Below are positions 36,857-45,916 of a stretch of 52,565 nucleotides of DNA, piece by piece. The stretch comes from an uncultured Bacteroidota bacterium (GTDB lineage Bacteria; Bacteroidota; Bacteroidia; Chitinophagales; Chitinophagaceae), in contig CAIYTT010000083.1 of assembly GCA_903929195.1 (NCBI GenBank), positions 1-52,565 of the forward strand, read 5' to 3'. Every line of letters starts with the position of its first letter. Positions within the stretch are counted from its first letter, which is position 1. The position numbers and the translations under genes are program-made. Below the pieces are notes generated by a model. It did not search any database, was not told the origin of the DNA, and saw only the letters and a list, made by a program, of their open reading frames with translations.

Positions 36857-37474
36857 ATGCAGATAATTGTTCTTACGCCGGATAATCTAAAAAACCATGA
36901 AATTGATACAATAAACATGCTTTTAGATAATGGCTTAGAAAAAATACATATTAGAAAGCCAAGTTTTACTTTAAAAGAATATAGAGAATATATTTTGAAA
37001 ATTAAAAAGGAATATTATTCCAAAATAGTATTACACGGAGGATTTGACTTAGTGAAAGAACTTGAAATTGGTGGAATTCATTTAAATAGTGTTGCAAGAA
37101 AAGACGGAAACATATATAATAATATTTCAAATAATAAAAATATTACTATTTCTGCATCTACTCACACATGGAATGAAATTGTAGAAGAAAAAAAACGATT
37201 TGATTATCTTTTTATCAGTCCTGTGTTCGACAGTATCTCAAAAGAGGGTTATACTGCTTCAATAGACTTAAATGGTGCTGTAGCCCTAAAGCAAAAACTA
37301 ACAAAAAATAACCTTTACTGCCCTAAAATTATTGGTTTGGGCGGGGTAAATGTGCCACATATCCCAATTTTAAAGCAGTTTAAATTTGATGGTGCAGCTG
37401 TATATGGTGCAATTTGGAATAGCAGTAATCCCTTAGCAACTTTAAACGGATTGTTAGTGATGGCAAAACAATAG
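36857..37474 (+). CDS. Thiamine phosphate synthase/TenI-family protein
   Basis: A 205-aa (beta/alpha)8 protein; start at ATG 36857. Family features are LEKIHIRKPSFTLKEY (diphosphate-side strand), KIVLHGGFDLVKELEIGGIHLNS, ISASTHTWNEI, FDYLFISPVFDSISKEGY and IIGLGGVNVPHI. ThiE joins HMP-PP and THZ-P to form thiamine phosphate. The GIHLNS segment replaces the GQxD-type motif expected in a full ThiE, as in TenI-like proteins, and there are no other thi genes nearby. A TenI-like or divergent ThiE role is therefore open. It is monocistronic as far as can be seen. Confidence 0.75.
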   Translation: MQIIVLTPDNLKNHEIDTINMLLDNGLEKIHIRKPSFTLKEYREYILKIKKEYYSKIVLHGGFDLVKELEIGGIHLNSVARKDGNIYNNISNNKNITISASTHTWNEIVEEKKRFDYLFISPVFDSISKEGYTASIDLNGAVALKQKLTKNNLYCPKIIGLGGVNVPHIPILKQFKFDGAAVYGAIWNSSNPLATLNGLLVMAKQ

Positions 37475-37623
37475 AATGCCTTTTTTTCTAACTTTTGTTA
37501 GTAAGATTAAAGTTACATCTTGATTTGAATAATTATATTTGTAAAATATTTTTATGCAAAAATTTTATTTTAAAAAGTTAGTTTAGCTTATACTATTAAT
37601 AAAATAATTTAAGACCAAAGAAA

Positions 37624-38277
37624 ATGATTACTAATTTTGATAATACAAATTCTATTATTTCCGAATGGATACGAGAAATTAGGGATACTACCATACAAGT
37701 TGATAGAATGAGATTCCGTAGAAATTTAGAAAGACTTGGAGAGATAGCAGGTTATGAAATAAGTAAAACATTGCAATATGAAGAAGTCTTAGTTTCCACT
37801 CCATTAGGGGAAACGAATTGTAAAATATTAAAAAAACAACCCGTAATCGTTTCTATAATGCGAGCCGGATTGCCATTGTATAATGGCTTGCTTAATGTAT
37901 TTGATAAAGCAGACAGCTCCTTTATTGGTGCTTATAGAAAACATAGCAGAAATGATGATTCTTTTGAGATATACCAACAATATTTAACAAGTCCGGAACT
38001 TGCCGGCAGACCATTGATTATAGCAGACCCTATGCTGGCAACAGGGGCTTCGCTTAATTTGGCAATAAGTACGCTTGTTGACTATGATTTGCCAAGCGAA
38101 ATACATGTTGTTACTGCAATTGCTTGCTCTGTCGGGATTGAATTATTAATTAGGCATTACCCTAATATACACATTTGGACCGGAGCCATTGATGAAGAAT
38201 TAACGGCAAAAGGTTATATTGTTCCGGGATTAGGCGATGCCGGTGATTTGTGTTTTGGTAATAAAAGACAATCTTAA
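37624..38277 (+). CDS. upp: Uracil phosphoribosyltransferase
   Basis: Cytoplasmic pyrimidine-salvage enzyme, uracil plus PRPP to UMP (217 aa). Motifs are RMRFRRNLERLGEIAGYEIS, IVSIMRAGLPLYNGLL, the PRPP loop LIIADPMLATGAS, and the uracil-binding C-terminal GYIVPGLGDAGDLCFG. The length suits Bacteroidota Upp. A -7 box TATATTTG lies at 37534-37541, about 80 bp upstream. It stands alone. Confidence 0.95.
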   Translation: MITNFDNTNSIISEWIREIRDTTIQVDRMRFRRNLERLGEIAGYEISKTLQYEEVLVSTPLGETNCKILKKQPVIVSIMRAGLPLYNGLLNVFDKADSSFIGAYRKHSRNDDSFEIYQQYLTSPELAGRPLIIADPMLATGASLNLAISTLVDYDLPSEIHVVTAIACSVGIELLIRHYPNIHIWTGAIDEELTAKGYIVPGLGDAGDLCFGNKRQS

Positions 38278-38378
38278 CCCAACCTTTAAAAAAAATTTTT
38301 GGTCTTTAATTAAAAAAGTATAATTTTATAGCTGTTTATACTTTTGATAGTTCTAATTTTTCTATAATTAATTTGAAA

Positions 38379-39422
38379 ATGAAAAAAATTATACTTTTTA
38401 CAAGTTTAGTACTTATTTTTTCCGGTGTTTTAAAAGCGCAGGATATACATTTTACCCAATATTTTACTTCTCCACTTACTTTAAACCCTGCTACTACCGG
38501 GCAAGTGCCTGATGATATAAGATTAGCAGCAAATTATCGTACACAATGGTCTTCTGTTTCTTCCTATCCTTATACTACAATGACTGTGTCTTTTGATATG
38601 GCAATGCTAAGAAATAAACTACCTGATGGTGATGCAATAGGTATTGGTGTAATGGGTTTGTCAGACAAAGCAGGTTCAGGTGGATTAACAAATACTACAA
38701 TGGGACTTTCATTAGCATATCACAAAGGCTTTGGTAGAGAAAAAGAACAGCATATCTCATTTGGTTTTCAAACAGTTTTAGTACAAAAGCATTTGGATTT
38801 TCAAAAACTTGTTTTTGAGGACATGATAGACCCAGCCACAGGGTTAGCATCAAAAGCACTAACAGAAAATTTAAAAAATGCTGACCTTTCTTACCCGGAT
38901 TTTAATACAGGAATTATGTATTATGGAAAAGTAGGGTTTCACTCTGAACTTTATTTGGGCTACTCTTTTTATCATTTAACAGAACCCAACCAAACATTTC
39001 TTCAGGATAAAATAACTTTAATACATCAACGTCATACAGGTTATTTAGGTGGCTCAATAGACCTAAATGAATCTACTGTTTTATATGCAAGTGCTTTATA
39101 TCAAACACAAGCAAGTGCTACAGAGGTTTTAGTAGGGTCGTCAGTTGGATTTATTCTTAACCCGGACCATGATGAAGATTATCAAAGAAATACAATATTA
39201 TTTCTTGGTGCATGGTATAGATATCATGATGCTATTGCCCCTTATGTAGCAATAGAATGGTCTAGAATGCGAATAGGTTTATCTTATGATATTAACATAT
39301 CTAATTTTTATACTGCAACAAGCGGTATGGGATCTTATGAAATATCATTGCTTTATTTCGGGAAAATACACAAACGTGATAAAAACCCTACTTATAGTTG
39401 GTCTTGCCCAAAATTATGGTAA
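38379..39422 (+). CDS. PorP/SprF-family T9SS membrane protein
   Basis: A 347-aa outer-membrane beta-barrel; start at ATG 38379 before the signal peptide (KKIILFTSLVLIFSGVLKAQ). The first mature segment, DIHFTQYFTSPLTLNPATTGQ, is the hallmark of PorP/SprF proteins, followed by NYRTQWSSVSSYPYTTMTVSFD and strands ending GSYEISLLYFGK. These proteins help type IX secretion and anchor type B substrates such as SprB. The only type B substrate in the window (29608) is 5.4 kb upstream, so partnership is possible but unproved. Usually the substrate gene lies directly beside; here a histidine kinase gene follows. Confidence 0.92.
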   Translation: MKKIILFTSLVLIFSGVLKAQDIHFTQYFTSPLTLNPATTGQVPDDIRLAANYRTQWSSVSSYPYTTMTVSFDMAMLRNKLPDGDAIGIGVMGLSDKAGSGGLTNTTMGLSLAYHKGFGREKEQHISFGFQTVLVQKHLDFQKLVFEDMIDPATGLASKALTENLKNADLSYPDFNTGIMYYGKVGFHSELYLGYSFYHLTEPNQTFLQDKITLIHQRHTGYLGGSIDLNESTVLYASALYQTQASATEVLVGSSVGFILNPDHDEDYQRNTILFLGAWYRYHDAIAPYVAIEWSRMRIGLSYDINISNFYTATSGMGSYEISLLYFGKIHKRDKNPTYSWSCPKLW

Positions 39423-39528
39423 GTTAGTGTTTTTGCTTTCTAAAAAATCAATTTAAAATAAATAAGAATTTCTTAAAGTTTATATAGATTTTTTTGTTTA
39501 ATTTTGTTGTAAAATTTGCTTACTATTA

Positions 39529-40719
39529 ATGAAATTTACTTCATTACCAATAAATCAACAAGAAAGATTAAAATCATTTGATGACTATTATATTCTGGAA
39601 TCTATTCAGGAATTAGATTTTGTTGATAATATACAATTAATTTCTATCGTTTGCGGTACAGATGCAAATAGAGTATGTATTATAGATACAAGTAGGCAAT
39701 GGTTTAAATCAATTGATAAAAATTTTACATTAGAAAAAATTTCATATTATTTTAATATTGAACAATGCAAAAATTCTAATAATGAAATTAGTATTTTAGA
39801 AAATAGTATAAACCTTAGTTCAATTCCTGAATCAGACAAAGATTATATTGGTTATTTAATCTGCGTACCTTTAATATCATTACAAAACAAAAGTGTTTTT
39901 GGAAATATCTGTATTTTAGTTTCCGATTTACATTCTATAAATACTGAAAAGAAAAAAGCATTAATCGCAATTGCAAGACAATTAGTTTCTCCATTAGAGC
40001 TGAAAAGAAAATTATCAGAATTAAAAGAAAAGCAAACAGAATTAAAAAATGCATATTCCGATTTAGAGAAATTTTCTTATATTGCTTCTCATGATATCCG
40101 TAGTCCATTAAACAATATTTTATCTATAACTCAATTATTGAAAGATATTTATATGGATAATATGCCAGATGAGGGGAAAGAGTATTTGATATTTGTTAAC
40201 GATGCTGCCCTTCAGTTGTCAGAAATGGTAAACGGTATATTAGAATATTCAAAGTCTTCCCAGTTGTTTGTAGATAATATAGAAATTGTAAACATAACTA
40301 CTTTAATAGAAGAAGTCAAAAATTTATTAAATATTCCTGAAAACATAAAATTAATATTTAATAAAAATGATTATTTTATAACTACTTCTCGTATTGCAAT
40401 AAAACAAATTTTATTGAATTTATGTGATAATGCAATAAAACACAGCAATAAATTGAATGGGGAAATTGAGATAAAAATTGATGAAAATAAATCTTTTTAT
40501 ATCTTCGAGATAATTGATAATGGACCGGGCATTGCAGAAAAAGACCAAAAGAAAATATTTGAACTATTTGAGCGATTAGATAAAAATAAAAATGATAATA
40601 ATGGTATGGGCATCGGGCTTCCGATAGTAAAAAGACTTGTTGAAAAATTAGGTGGAGATGTAAAAGTAAAATCAGAAATAGGGCATGGTACTACTTTCAT
40701 TTTTACAATAGCAAAATAA
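39529..40719 (+). CDS. Soluble sensor histidine kinase with GAF-like input domain
   Basis: A 396-aa cytoplasmic kinase. Residues 1-155 have the pattern of a divergent GAF domain (DDYYILESIQELDFVDNIQLISIVCGTDANRVCIID, then YLICVPLISLQNKSVFGNICIL). A short coiled coil of Lys/Glu-rich heptads (about 155-182) leads to HisKA (FSYIASHDIRSPLNNIL, His188) and HATPase_c (LLNLCDNAIKHS, EIIDNGPGIAEKDQ, NGMGIGLPIVKRL). No transmembrane helix, PAS or receiver domain. The start TAGxxGAT-type GAF opening KFTSLPINQQERLKSFDDYYIL is common to Bacteroidota GAF kinases. Its response regulator is not adjacent. Confidence 0.9.
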   Translation: MKFTSLPINQQERLKSFDDYYILESIQELDFVDNIQLISIVCGTDANRVCIIDTSRQWFKSIDKNFTLEKISYYFNIEQCKNSNNEISILENSINLSSIPESDKDYIGYLICVPLISLQNKSVFGNICILVSDLHSINTEKKKALIAIARQLVSPLELKRKLSELKEKQTELKNAYSDLEKFSYIASHDIRSPLNNILSITQLLKDIYMDNMPDEGKEYLIFVNDAALQLSEMVNGILEYSKSSQLFVDNIEIVNITTLIEEVKNLLNIPENIKLIFNKNDYFITTSRIAIKQILLNLCDNAIKHSNKLNGEIEIKIDENKSFYIFEIIDNGPGIAEKDQKKIFELFERLDKNKNDNNGMGIGLPIVKRLVEKLGGDVKVKSEIGHGTTFIFTIAK

Positions 40720-40739
40720 AAATTGTCTCAAAATAAAAG

Positions 40740-40944
40740 GAATAAATAATCTATTATGATTTCTTAATTTGTTCTTTAAATCCGATAAATGTCCGTAAAT
40801 TGCATTGGTAGTTTTAGGTGTATTTAAGCTTATAATGTCGTACCAAGGAAAAATAACCATCTTAGAATAGTATTTAGACTTGTTTATAGAATAAGTAGAT
40901 TTTTTTTCACATGCCTGCTTTTGCTTTGAATGTTTCTTTTTCGT
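40740..40944 (-). pseudogene. Relic of a DDE transposase C-terminus
   Basis: On the minus strand a frame open from 40944 reads SKYYSKMVIFPWYDIISL, then NTPKTTNAIYGHLSDLKNKL and RNHNRL. This resembles the end of DDE transposases with the pattern P-[NK]-T-[TN]-N-A-[IL]-E-G-x-[FL]-x-[DN]-L-K-x-K-L-R-N-H-x-G-L. The catalytic Glu of NA[IL]EG is Tyr here, two stop codons lie just upstream and no more of the protein or terminal repeats is visible. It occupies most of the gap between the histidine kinase and AlgX-like genes. The exact IS family cannot be assigned. Confidence 0.5.
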
Positions 40945-41060
40945 TTATCAAAAATGATACTCCATTTATTCTAAGCAATAAAGCAACTATTCAAAATTTT
41001 CTTTGTCTGTTTTAGGTCAAGAGCAAATAGGAACGTTTTCAATTCGTAATTTAGCTCAAT

Positions 41061-42221
41061 TTATTCAATTATTTTTTTAGGATAATAATAGTTGTAAGCC
41101 ATTTCAATAAAACCGTTTCCTAATTCGGGCAAATTACTGGTTGTGTACATAATTACTAAACAATCATTTTCTTTTATTGCAGATTGCCAATCATAATTTT
41201 CCATTGTTGTACCATCTGTTATACCACTTTTGAAACTATTTTTTGTCCATAGACCTTTATAATAATCCCAATAGGTCCAGTCTTCATTAATATTATCAAG
41301 TAAATATTCCATAAGCCATATCTTTACAAAGCTGTCACCTAAATATATTATTTTGGGTTTAGTAGTTGTTATATCTAACTTATATTCTATTGTTGGGTAA
41401 CTCATCGTTTCCTTAACTATCGGAAAAATTAAATTTGTTGTTCTGGCAATATCATTGTCAGGAAATTTAATTTCATCAGTTTGCAATAGGTTTGTTTGGT
41501 AAATATGTGGCATTTTTATAGCTCGCAATTGTTCAATATATCTTATAAAAGTGTCTGCTGCAATATAAGACCCATAAACAGACCAGTGAATACCTTGTTT
41601 AGAATATAAAACAGACTTTGTTTTATATTTCATAGAATTAAAATAACTAATAAAATCAATTTGATTTATTTTTAAAGAATCGCCTTTGTGAGTAAAAACG
41701 TCATAATTAGTTACAGACTTTTTTAACTGTTTATATTTATTAGGAATGTTTTCTGGGTACATAAACTCTTTTGACGGACTATAGACTAATATTAATGATT
41801 TCCCCATGCTATTTAGTGTGTCTTGTAATGCTTTTATCATAAGCATTTTCTTGTTTATTACATTATTGCCAATAAAATCTTTACCAAAATAACCATCAAT
41901 ATACTCATCAATATATAGATAATTGTTTAATCCTTCAATAACATGTCCTTTGCTTATAGTTTTAAATAAAGAATAGTTTAATTGATTGTTCAATCTAATT
42001 AAATCAGGGCGTAAACCCATATTATCATTAATAAATTTATTTTTTTTGGTTTGATATTCATCTGTTAGCCAACTATCTAAAGAAAATGAAACATCTTTGG
42101 CGTTTGGAAAGAATCCATACAATTCACTACTTTTTACAAATGGTAGAAACTGTTGCAAGGCAGGCATTAAAAGAATAATAAACAGTATTATAAATAGTGT
42201 TTTTTTTCTTTTAGCGTTCAT
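41061..42221 (-). CDS. AlgX/AlgJ-like SGNH hydrolase-fold protein
   Basis: A 386-aa protein with one N-terminal membrane anchor or signal (KKTLFIILFIILLMPALQ), then WLTDEYQTKKNKFINDNMGLRPDLIRLNNQL, the typical opening of AlgX/AlgJ-type acetyltransferase domains. SGNH elements are GDSF (Ser297) in IIYLGDSFVKIW and GIHWSVYG (His212). In AlgX and AlgJ the residue two before that His is a catalytic Asp; here it is Gly210, so acetyl transfer is less certain. AlgX-like proteins usually pair with an MBOAT O-acetyltransferase that acetylates surface polysaccharide; no MBOAT gene is next to it in this window. Confidence 0.78.
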   Translation of the reverse strand: MNAKRKKTLFIILFIILLMPALQQFLPFVKSSELYGFFPNAKDVSFSLDSWLTDEYQTKKNKFINDNMGLRPDLIRLNNQLNYSLFKTISKGHVIEGLNNYLYIDEYIDGYFGKDFIGNNVINKKMLMIKALQDTLNSMGKSLILVYSPSKEFMYPENIPNKYKQLKKSVTNYDVFTHKGDSLKINQIDFISYFNSMKYKTKSVLYSKQGIHWSVYGSYIAADTFIRYIEQLRAIKMPHIYQTNLLQTDEIKFPDNDIARTTNLIFPIVKETMSYPTIEYKLDITTTKPKIIYLGDSFVKIWLMEYLLDNINEDWTYWDYYKGLWTKNSFKSGITDGTTMENYDWQSAIKENDCLVIMYTTSNLPELGNGFIEMAYNYYYPKKIIE

Positions 42222-42289
42222 GTATGGTTTTATTTATACAAATATACGGTACTATACCACTATTATTTTACTCAAAATACCATTTTTAA

Positions 42290-42322
42290 ATAAAAACTGC
42301 CATAGTAGTACTACTATGGCAG
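42290..42322 (-). terminator. Perfect-palindrome terminator after bacilliredoxin gene
   Basis: A perfect 26-bp palindrome (42297-42322, CTGCCATAGTAGT and its complement with no loop), followed on the minus strand by TTTTTATTT. It lies 22 bp past the stop of the bacilliredoxin gene. Confidence 0.8.
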
Positions 42323-42344
42323 AGAAATGAATATTTATTGTAAA

Positions 42345-42761
42345 TTAATTGCAATATGTTTCAAATGCTTTAATTAGATTAGCGGCAATCATCTGTGCAG
42401 GGCGACCCTCAATCATGTGGCGCTCTATCATGTGTACTACTTCGCCGTCTTTTAATAAGGCAATACAAGGTGATGATGGAGGGTAAGGTAATAAATAAGT
42501 ACGTGCTTTGCTTACAGCATTAATATCGAAACCTGCAAAAGTAGTAGTTATTTGGTCTGGTTTTTTTGTAGAATGTTGTACAGCCATTATTACACCCGGC
42601 CGTGCAGTGCCGGCAGAGCACCCGCAAACAGAATTAATAAAAAGCAGTGTAGTACCTTTTTGTGTCAATGCATTATCAACATCTTCCGGGTTAAGCAGTT
42701 CTTTAAAACCATTATTGGTAAGTTCTGCTTTCATTGGGGCAACTATTTGTTCTGGATACAT
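42345..42761 (-). CDS. BrxA/BrxB-family bacilliredoxin
   Basis: Thioredoxin-fold protein of 138 aa, cytoplasmic. It matches the YphP/YqiW (BrxA/BrxB) family throughout: MYPEQIVAPMKAELT, FINSVCGCSAGTARPG with the Cys46-Gly-Cys48 active site, YPPSSPCIALLKDGEVVHMIERHMIEGRPAQMIAANL. Bacilliredoxins remove bacillithiol from proteins in Firmicutes, while in Bacteroidota the family is widespread and may act as a general disulphide isomerase or reductase. Divergent from the FadL-like gene with 245 bp between the two starts. Confidence 0.93.
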   Translation of the reverse strand: MYPEQIVAPMKAELTNNGFKELLNPEDVDNALTQKGTTLLFINSVCGCSAGTARPGVIMAVQHSTKKPDQITTTFAGFDINAVSKARTYLLPYPPSSPCIALLKDGEVVHMIERHMIEGRPAQMIAANLIKAFETYCN

Positions 42762-43006
42762 ATAACTATATTGTTTTTAGCAAAGTTAATTTATTTGAAA
42801 CGATAAATTACAATAATGAGATAAAGAAAATTGATGTAAAGGAGGTTATTATCACCTTTTTATATAAGTTTAATAGTATTTTTGCATTCTAAATTGACTA
42901 AGATAGAGTGCCTATTAATTAGGTACGGTTTTTGCAATGTATATTTTAACACCAACCATATTAAACATCACGAAAATTGATTTGTCAAAAAGTAAAATTA
43001 AAATGT

Positions 43007-44557
43007 ATGAATAATTTAAAATTAGTTCTGCTTTCAGCAATGCTATTAACAGTAAATTGTTTAGCCGCACAAGATATAAATCAAGCCTTTAATTTTTCTA
43101 ATTTATCGGTGCAGGGTACTGCCCGTTCTATGGGTTTTGGTAATGGATTGGGTAGTATTGGCGGCGATTTTGGTTCGCTAAGTGTTAATCCGGCAGGCTT
43201 AGGAGTGTACCGCAGTTCTGAAATTGCTATAACACCAACAATTAATATGAATAATTCTTCAACCGACTTTCTTGGTGTCAATACTACAGATAATAATTTA
43301 TCTTCAAATATAAACCATTTTGGCTTGGTGCTTACCAATGCCCCTAAGGGAGAGCGTTATGAACACAGAAACTGGAAAACAGTTTCGTTTGCAATAGGTA
43401 TTAATAAAGTAGCCGATTTTAATCGCAACTATTCTTATACCGGTAAAAATACTACAAGTTCTGCATCTATGGAATTACAAGCTGATGCCAATAAAAATCC
43501 TCAAGATACCGGCATATCCGGTACTCTGGGCTATTTAGGGTATCAAGGCTATTTGCTTAACATTGATTCTAATAATAAATTTTATTCTATTGTGCCGTAT
43601 AAAGGAGGTATCAATCAAACAAATAGTGTGCAGCAAAGTGGTGGCATTAACGAATTTGTATTGTCGCTTGGCGGCAATTATAAAGAGAAATTAATGTTAG
43701 GTTTCACAGTTGGTATTCCTACTGTGGTTTATAATTTAAATTCTCAATACACAGAAACAGTAGCAAGTGGTAATACAAGTAATACATATAATTTTACTTC
43801 TTTCAATTATAATCAAAATATAAGTGTTACAGGTGGGGGTATTAATGCGAAAATAGGTGCAATATTAAAATTAAATGATTTGATAAGAATAGGAGCTTCT
43901 TTTCATACCCCTACCTATTATAGTTTAGAAGAAACTTCCACCCCTGAAATGTATTCGCAGGTAAATGGAAATAAATATGCGTTAACTGTTCCAAATGGTG
44001 CTCTAAATCAAAATATATTTGATTATACTTTAACTACCCCATGGAAAGGAGTACTGAGCGGAGCTGTTATTTTAAGAAAACTCGGGTTTATAACTGCCGA
44101 TGTAGAATATGTAGATTACAGTACAATGAGGTATCAATACCCCGGTGGATATGATAATAATAACGGTACTACTTTTCAGCAGGAAGCAAGTAGTATGAAT
44201 TCTAATATTAGTAATTCGTATCAGGCAACTGTAAATTATAGGTTAGGTGCCGAAATAAAATTAGCTCAATACCTTATGGTACGGGGTGGGGTAGGGTATT
44301 ATGGAAATCCATATAAGGCTACTTCAGGTAGTAATTATAATGCACAAAGGCTGGATATTAGTTGTGGCTTAGGCTTTCATTTTCATCATTTCTTTACAGA
44401 TTTCGGCTTTTTACAAAGTAATTACATGCGTCAAGAGCAACCGTATTCTTCTGTTGATTATACAAATATTCCTATAGGTAAAATAATCACAATACCTACA
44501 GCAAAAATCAACTATGTGTTAAATACAGTAGCACTAACCATAGGGTTTAAGTTTTAA
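43007..44557 (+). CDS. OMPP1/FadL-type outer-membrane transport protein
   Basis: A 516-aa outer-membrane barrel; start placed at ATG 43007, right before the signal peptide (NNLKLVLLSAMLLTVNCLAAQ). The plug region GTARSMGFGNGLGSIGGDFGSLSVNPAGLGVYRSSE (split at Gly repeats) has the NPAGL signature of the OMPP1/FadL/TodX family. Later strands such as FHTPTYYSLEE, YRLGAEIKLAQYLMVRGGVGYYGNPY and LNTVALTIGFKF end in the aromatic C-terminus typical of barrels. These proteins take hydrophobic compounds across the outer membrane; the ligand here is unknown. A -7-like box TATTTTTG lies at 42877-42884. Confidence 0.88.
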   Translation: MNNLKLVLLSAMLLTVNCLAAQDINQAFNFSNLSVQGTARSMGFGNGLGSIGGDFGSLSVNPAGLGVYRSSEIAITPTINMNNSSTDFLGVNTTDNNLSSNINHFGLVLTNAPKGERYEHRNWKTVSFAIGINKVADFNRNYSYTGKNTTSSASMELQADANKNPQDTGISGTLGYLGYQGYLLNIDSNNKFYSIVPYKGGINQTNSVQQSGGINEFVLSLGGNYKEKLMLGFTVGIPTVVYNLNSQYTETVASGNTSNTYNFTSFNYNQNISVTGGGINAKIGAILKLNDLIRIGASFHTPTYYSLEETSTPEMYSQVNGNKYALTVPNGALNQNIFDYTLTTPWKGVLSGAVILRKLGFITADVEYVDYSTMRYQYPGGYDNNNGTTFQQEASSMNSNISNSYQATVNYRLGAEIKLAQYLMVRGGVGYYGNPYKATSGSNYNAQRLDISCGLGFHFHHFFTDFGFLQSNYMRQEQPYSSVDYTNIPIGKIITIPTAKINYVLNTVALTIGFKF

Positions 44558-44617
44558 TTGTATTGACTTAAAAGTAAAGTAAAGTAGAATATTACTACAA
44601 TAGTATAAAAAGCATAG

Positions 44618-44625
44618 TATCTTTG
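44618..44625 (+). promoter_or_regulatory. -7 box of rnpB
   Basis: TATCTTTG, 7 nt before the 5' end of the P1 helix of RNase P RNA. The match between box position and RNA start supports both calls. Confidence 0.65.
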
Positions 44626-44631
44626 TAAATG

Positions 44632-45002
44632 CTACAAAACCGGGTTATCGCCTTTATAATTAAGTAAGGGAGGAAAGTCCGGACAGCAAAGAGCAACGCA
44701 CTACCTAACAGGTAGGCTTTCCGAAGGGGAAGACAGAACAGTGCCACAGAAAATTACCGCCTCTATTTTATTTTAAGTAGGGGTAAGGGTGAAAATGTAG
44801 TGTAAGAGACTACGGTATTTATTGGTAACAATAATTTAGGGGTAAACCTTGCGTGCTGAAATGCCAAGTATTCGAGCGATTGAGGGCTGCTCGCCCGATG
44901 TTCGTGGGTTGGCAGCTTGAGGTATTATGCAAATAATATCCCAGATAAATGATAACCTTTCTGCTTATACAGAAAACAGAATCCGGCTTATAGGTTTTGT
45001 AG
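44632..45002 (+). ncRNA. rnpB: RNase P RNA, class A
   Basis: Catalytic RNA of RNase P, which removes tRNA 5' leaders. The P1 helix pairs CTACAAAACC (44632-44641) with GGTTTTGTAG (44993-45002). The conserved core includes GGGAGGAAAGTCCGGACAGC near 44669 and, at the 3' side, ACAGAATCCGGCTTATAGG near 44976. The inner segment GAGGGCTGCTCGCCCGA and a P4-like pairing also fit. A run of eight T right after P1 (45003-45010) ends the transcript. Confidence 0.95.
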
Positions 45003-45030
45003 TTTTTTTTCTAATTTTTAATTAATATTG

Positions 45031-45060
45031 TTGCTGTAATTGTTTTTTATATTACCTTTG
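45031..45060 (+). promoter_or_regulatory. Consensus promoter of the small membrane protein gene
   Basis: TTG (45031-45033), 19-bp spacer, TACCTTTG (45053-45060). It is the best match to the Bacteroidota consensus in the window. The ATG is only 7 nt downstream. Confidence 0.75.
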
Positions 45061-45067
45061 TAACAGT

Positions 45068-45322
45068 ATGAAGAACAACACTAAAAACAAGATGATAATA
45101 AGAAGCTCTTATAAATTAATACTTGCTTTAATAGCTTTTTGTACAATATCAATAAGTTCCTTTGCCCAAGCTGGTTTCGGTACCGAAACTGACGTTGTGG
45201 ATACGCCAATATCAGACCATATACCTTTAGTAATGCTGGTAGTAGCCGGTATCGGTTTTGGTATATATATGCTATATAAGAATAAACAAGTAAATAAACT
45301 TAAAGCAGCTATTTGTTCTTGA
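45068..45322 (+). CDS. Small membrane protein with PID-CTERM-like end
   Basis: An 84-aa protein: N-terminal signal (residues about 14-34, LILALIAFCTISISSFAQ), a short polar stretch (AGFGTETDVVDTPISDHIP), one hydrophobic helix (LVMLVVAGIGFGIYMLY) and a basic end (KNKQVNKLKA). This layout, with TPI followed by a Gly-containing helix and Lys cluster, resembles the small PID-CTERM proteins of Bacteroidota. The mature peptide would be about 50 residues with an extracytoplasmic stub. Role unknown. It has a consensus promoter and shares a bidirectional terminator with hsp20. Confidence 0.65.
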   Translation: MKNNTKNKMIIRSSYKLILALIAFCTISISSFAQAGFGTETDVVDTPISDHIPLVMLVVAGIGFGIYMLYKNKQVNKLKAAICS

Positions 45323-45366
45323 TTTATTTTTTGAAATAATTAAGCTTTATTTTTTTAAGAATATAT

Positions 45367-45410
45367 AAAATAGTAAAAGGCAAATTGCATAATTTGCCTT
45401 TTACTATTTT
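45367..45410. terminator. Bidirectional terminator between the small membrane protein and Hsp20 genes
   Basis: A 20-bp perfect stem (45367-45386 and 45391-45410) with a 4-nt loop and AAAA/TTTT at its ends. Confidence 0.92.
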
Positions 45411-45423
45411 AATTTAGACCAAC

Positions 45424-45855
45424 TTAGTTTACTGTAATTTCTTGTGCTACATGTTCTGTTGGCTCTTTTTTGGGCAAGGTAACTAACAAGATACCATCGG
45501 CATATTTTGCGTTTATCTTGCTGCCATCAATTTTTTCGTTTAATGTAAAGCTACGTTTAAATGAGTTTCTGTTAAACTCGCTGCGTAACCATTTACCATC
45601 TTGTTCTTTATTTTCTTCTTTATGGTCGTAAGAAAGTGTAAGAACATTACGGTCTAAATTAATTTTGAAATCTTCTTTTTTAAGACCCGGCGCTACTAAA
45701 TGTAATTCATAACTTGTTTCAGTTTCCTGTATATTTACAGGTGCATTAAAGGAGCTTACTTCTTCATTAATTCGGCTCCAGCCATTACTAATTAAATCTT
45801 CCATTAAGCCGCCTATTGTACGGGGCATTACTCCTAAATTTCTTTTGTTGTACAT
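45424..45855 (-). CDS. Hsp20/alpha-crystallin small heat-shock protein
   Basis: Cytoplasmic ATP-independent holdase of 143 aa. The alpha-crystallin domain runs from about residue 40 to 135: APVNIQETETSYELHLVAPGLKKEDFKINLDRNVLTLSYDHK, WLRSEFNRNSFKRSFTLNEKID, KINAKYADGILLVTLPKKEP (the A-x-x-x-G-I-L-x-V signature). Length and domain match bacterial Hsp20. It binds unfolding proteins during heat or oxidative stress. Two copies of a GACATTTTG-type motif lie 60-170 bp upstream (see the regulatory entry). Confidence 0.94.
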   Translation of the reverse strand: MYNKRNLGVMPRTIGGLMEDLISNGWSRINEEVSSFNAPVNIQETETSYELHLVAPGLKKEDFKINLDRNVLTLSYDHKEENKEQDGKWLRSEFNRNSFKRSFTLNEKIDGSKINAKYADGILLVTLPKKEPTEHVAQEITVN

Positions 45856-45916
45856 AATTATTTGTTTTTTTTGTTCATCAGGAATACATCAAAACCTATG
45901 CCTTAACCTTAAATAA

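Noticed and set aside
42552-42806. Plus-strand frames opposite the bacilliredoxin gene
   Set aside because: Shadows of a well-conserved gene on the minus strand.
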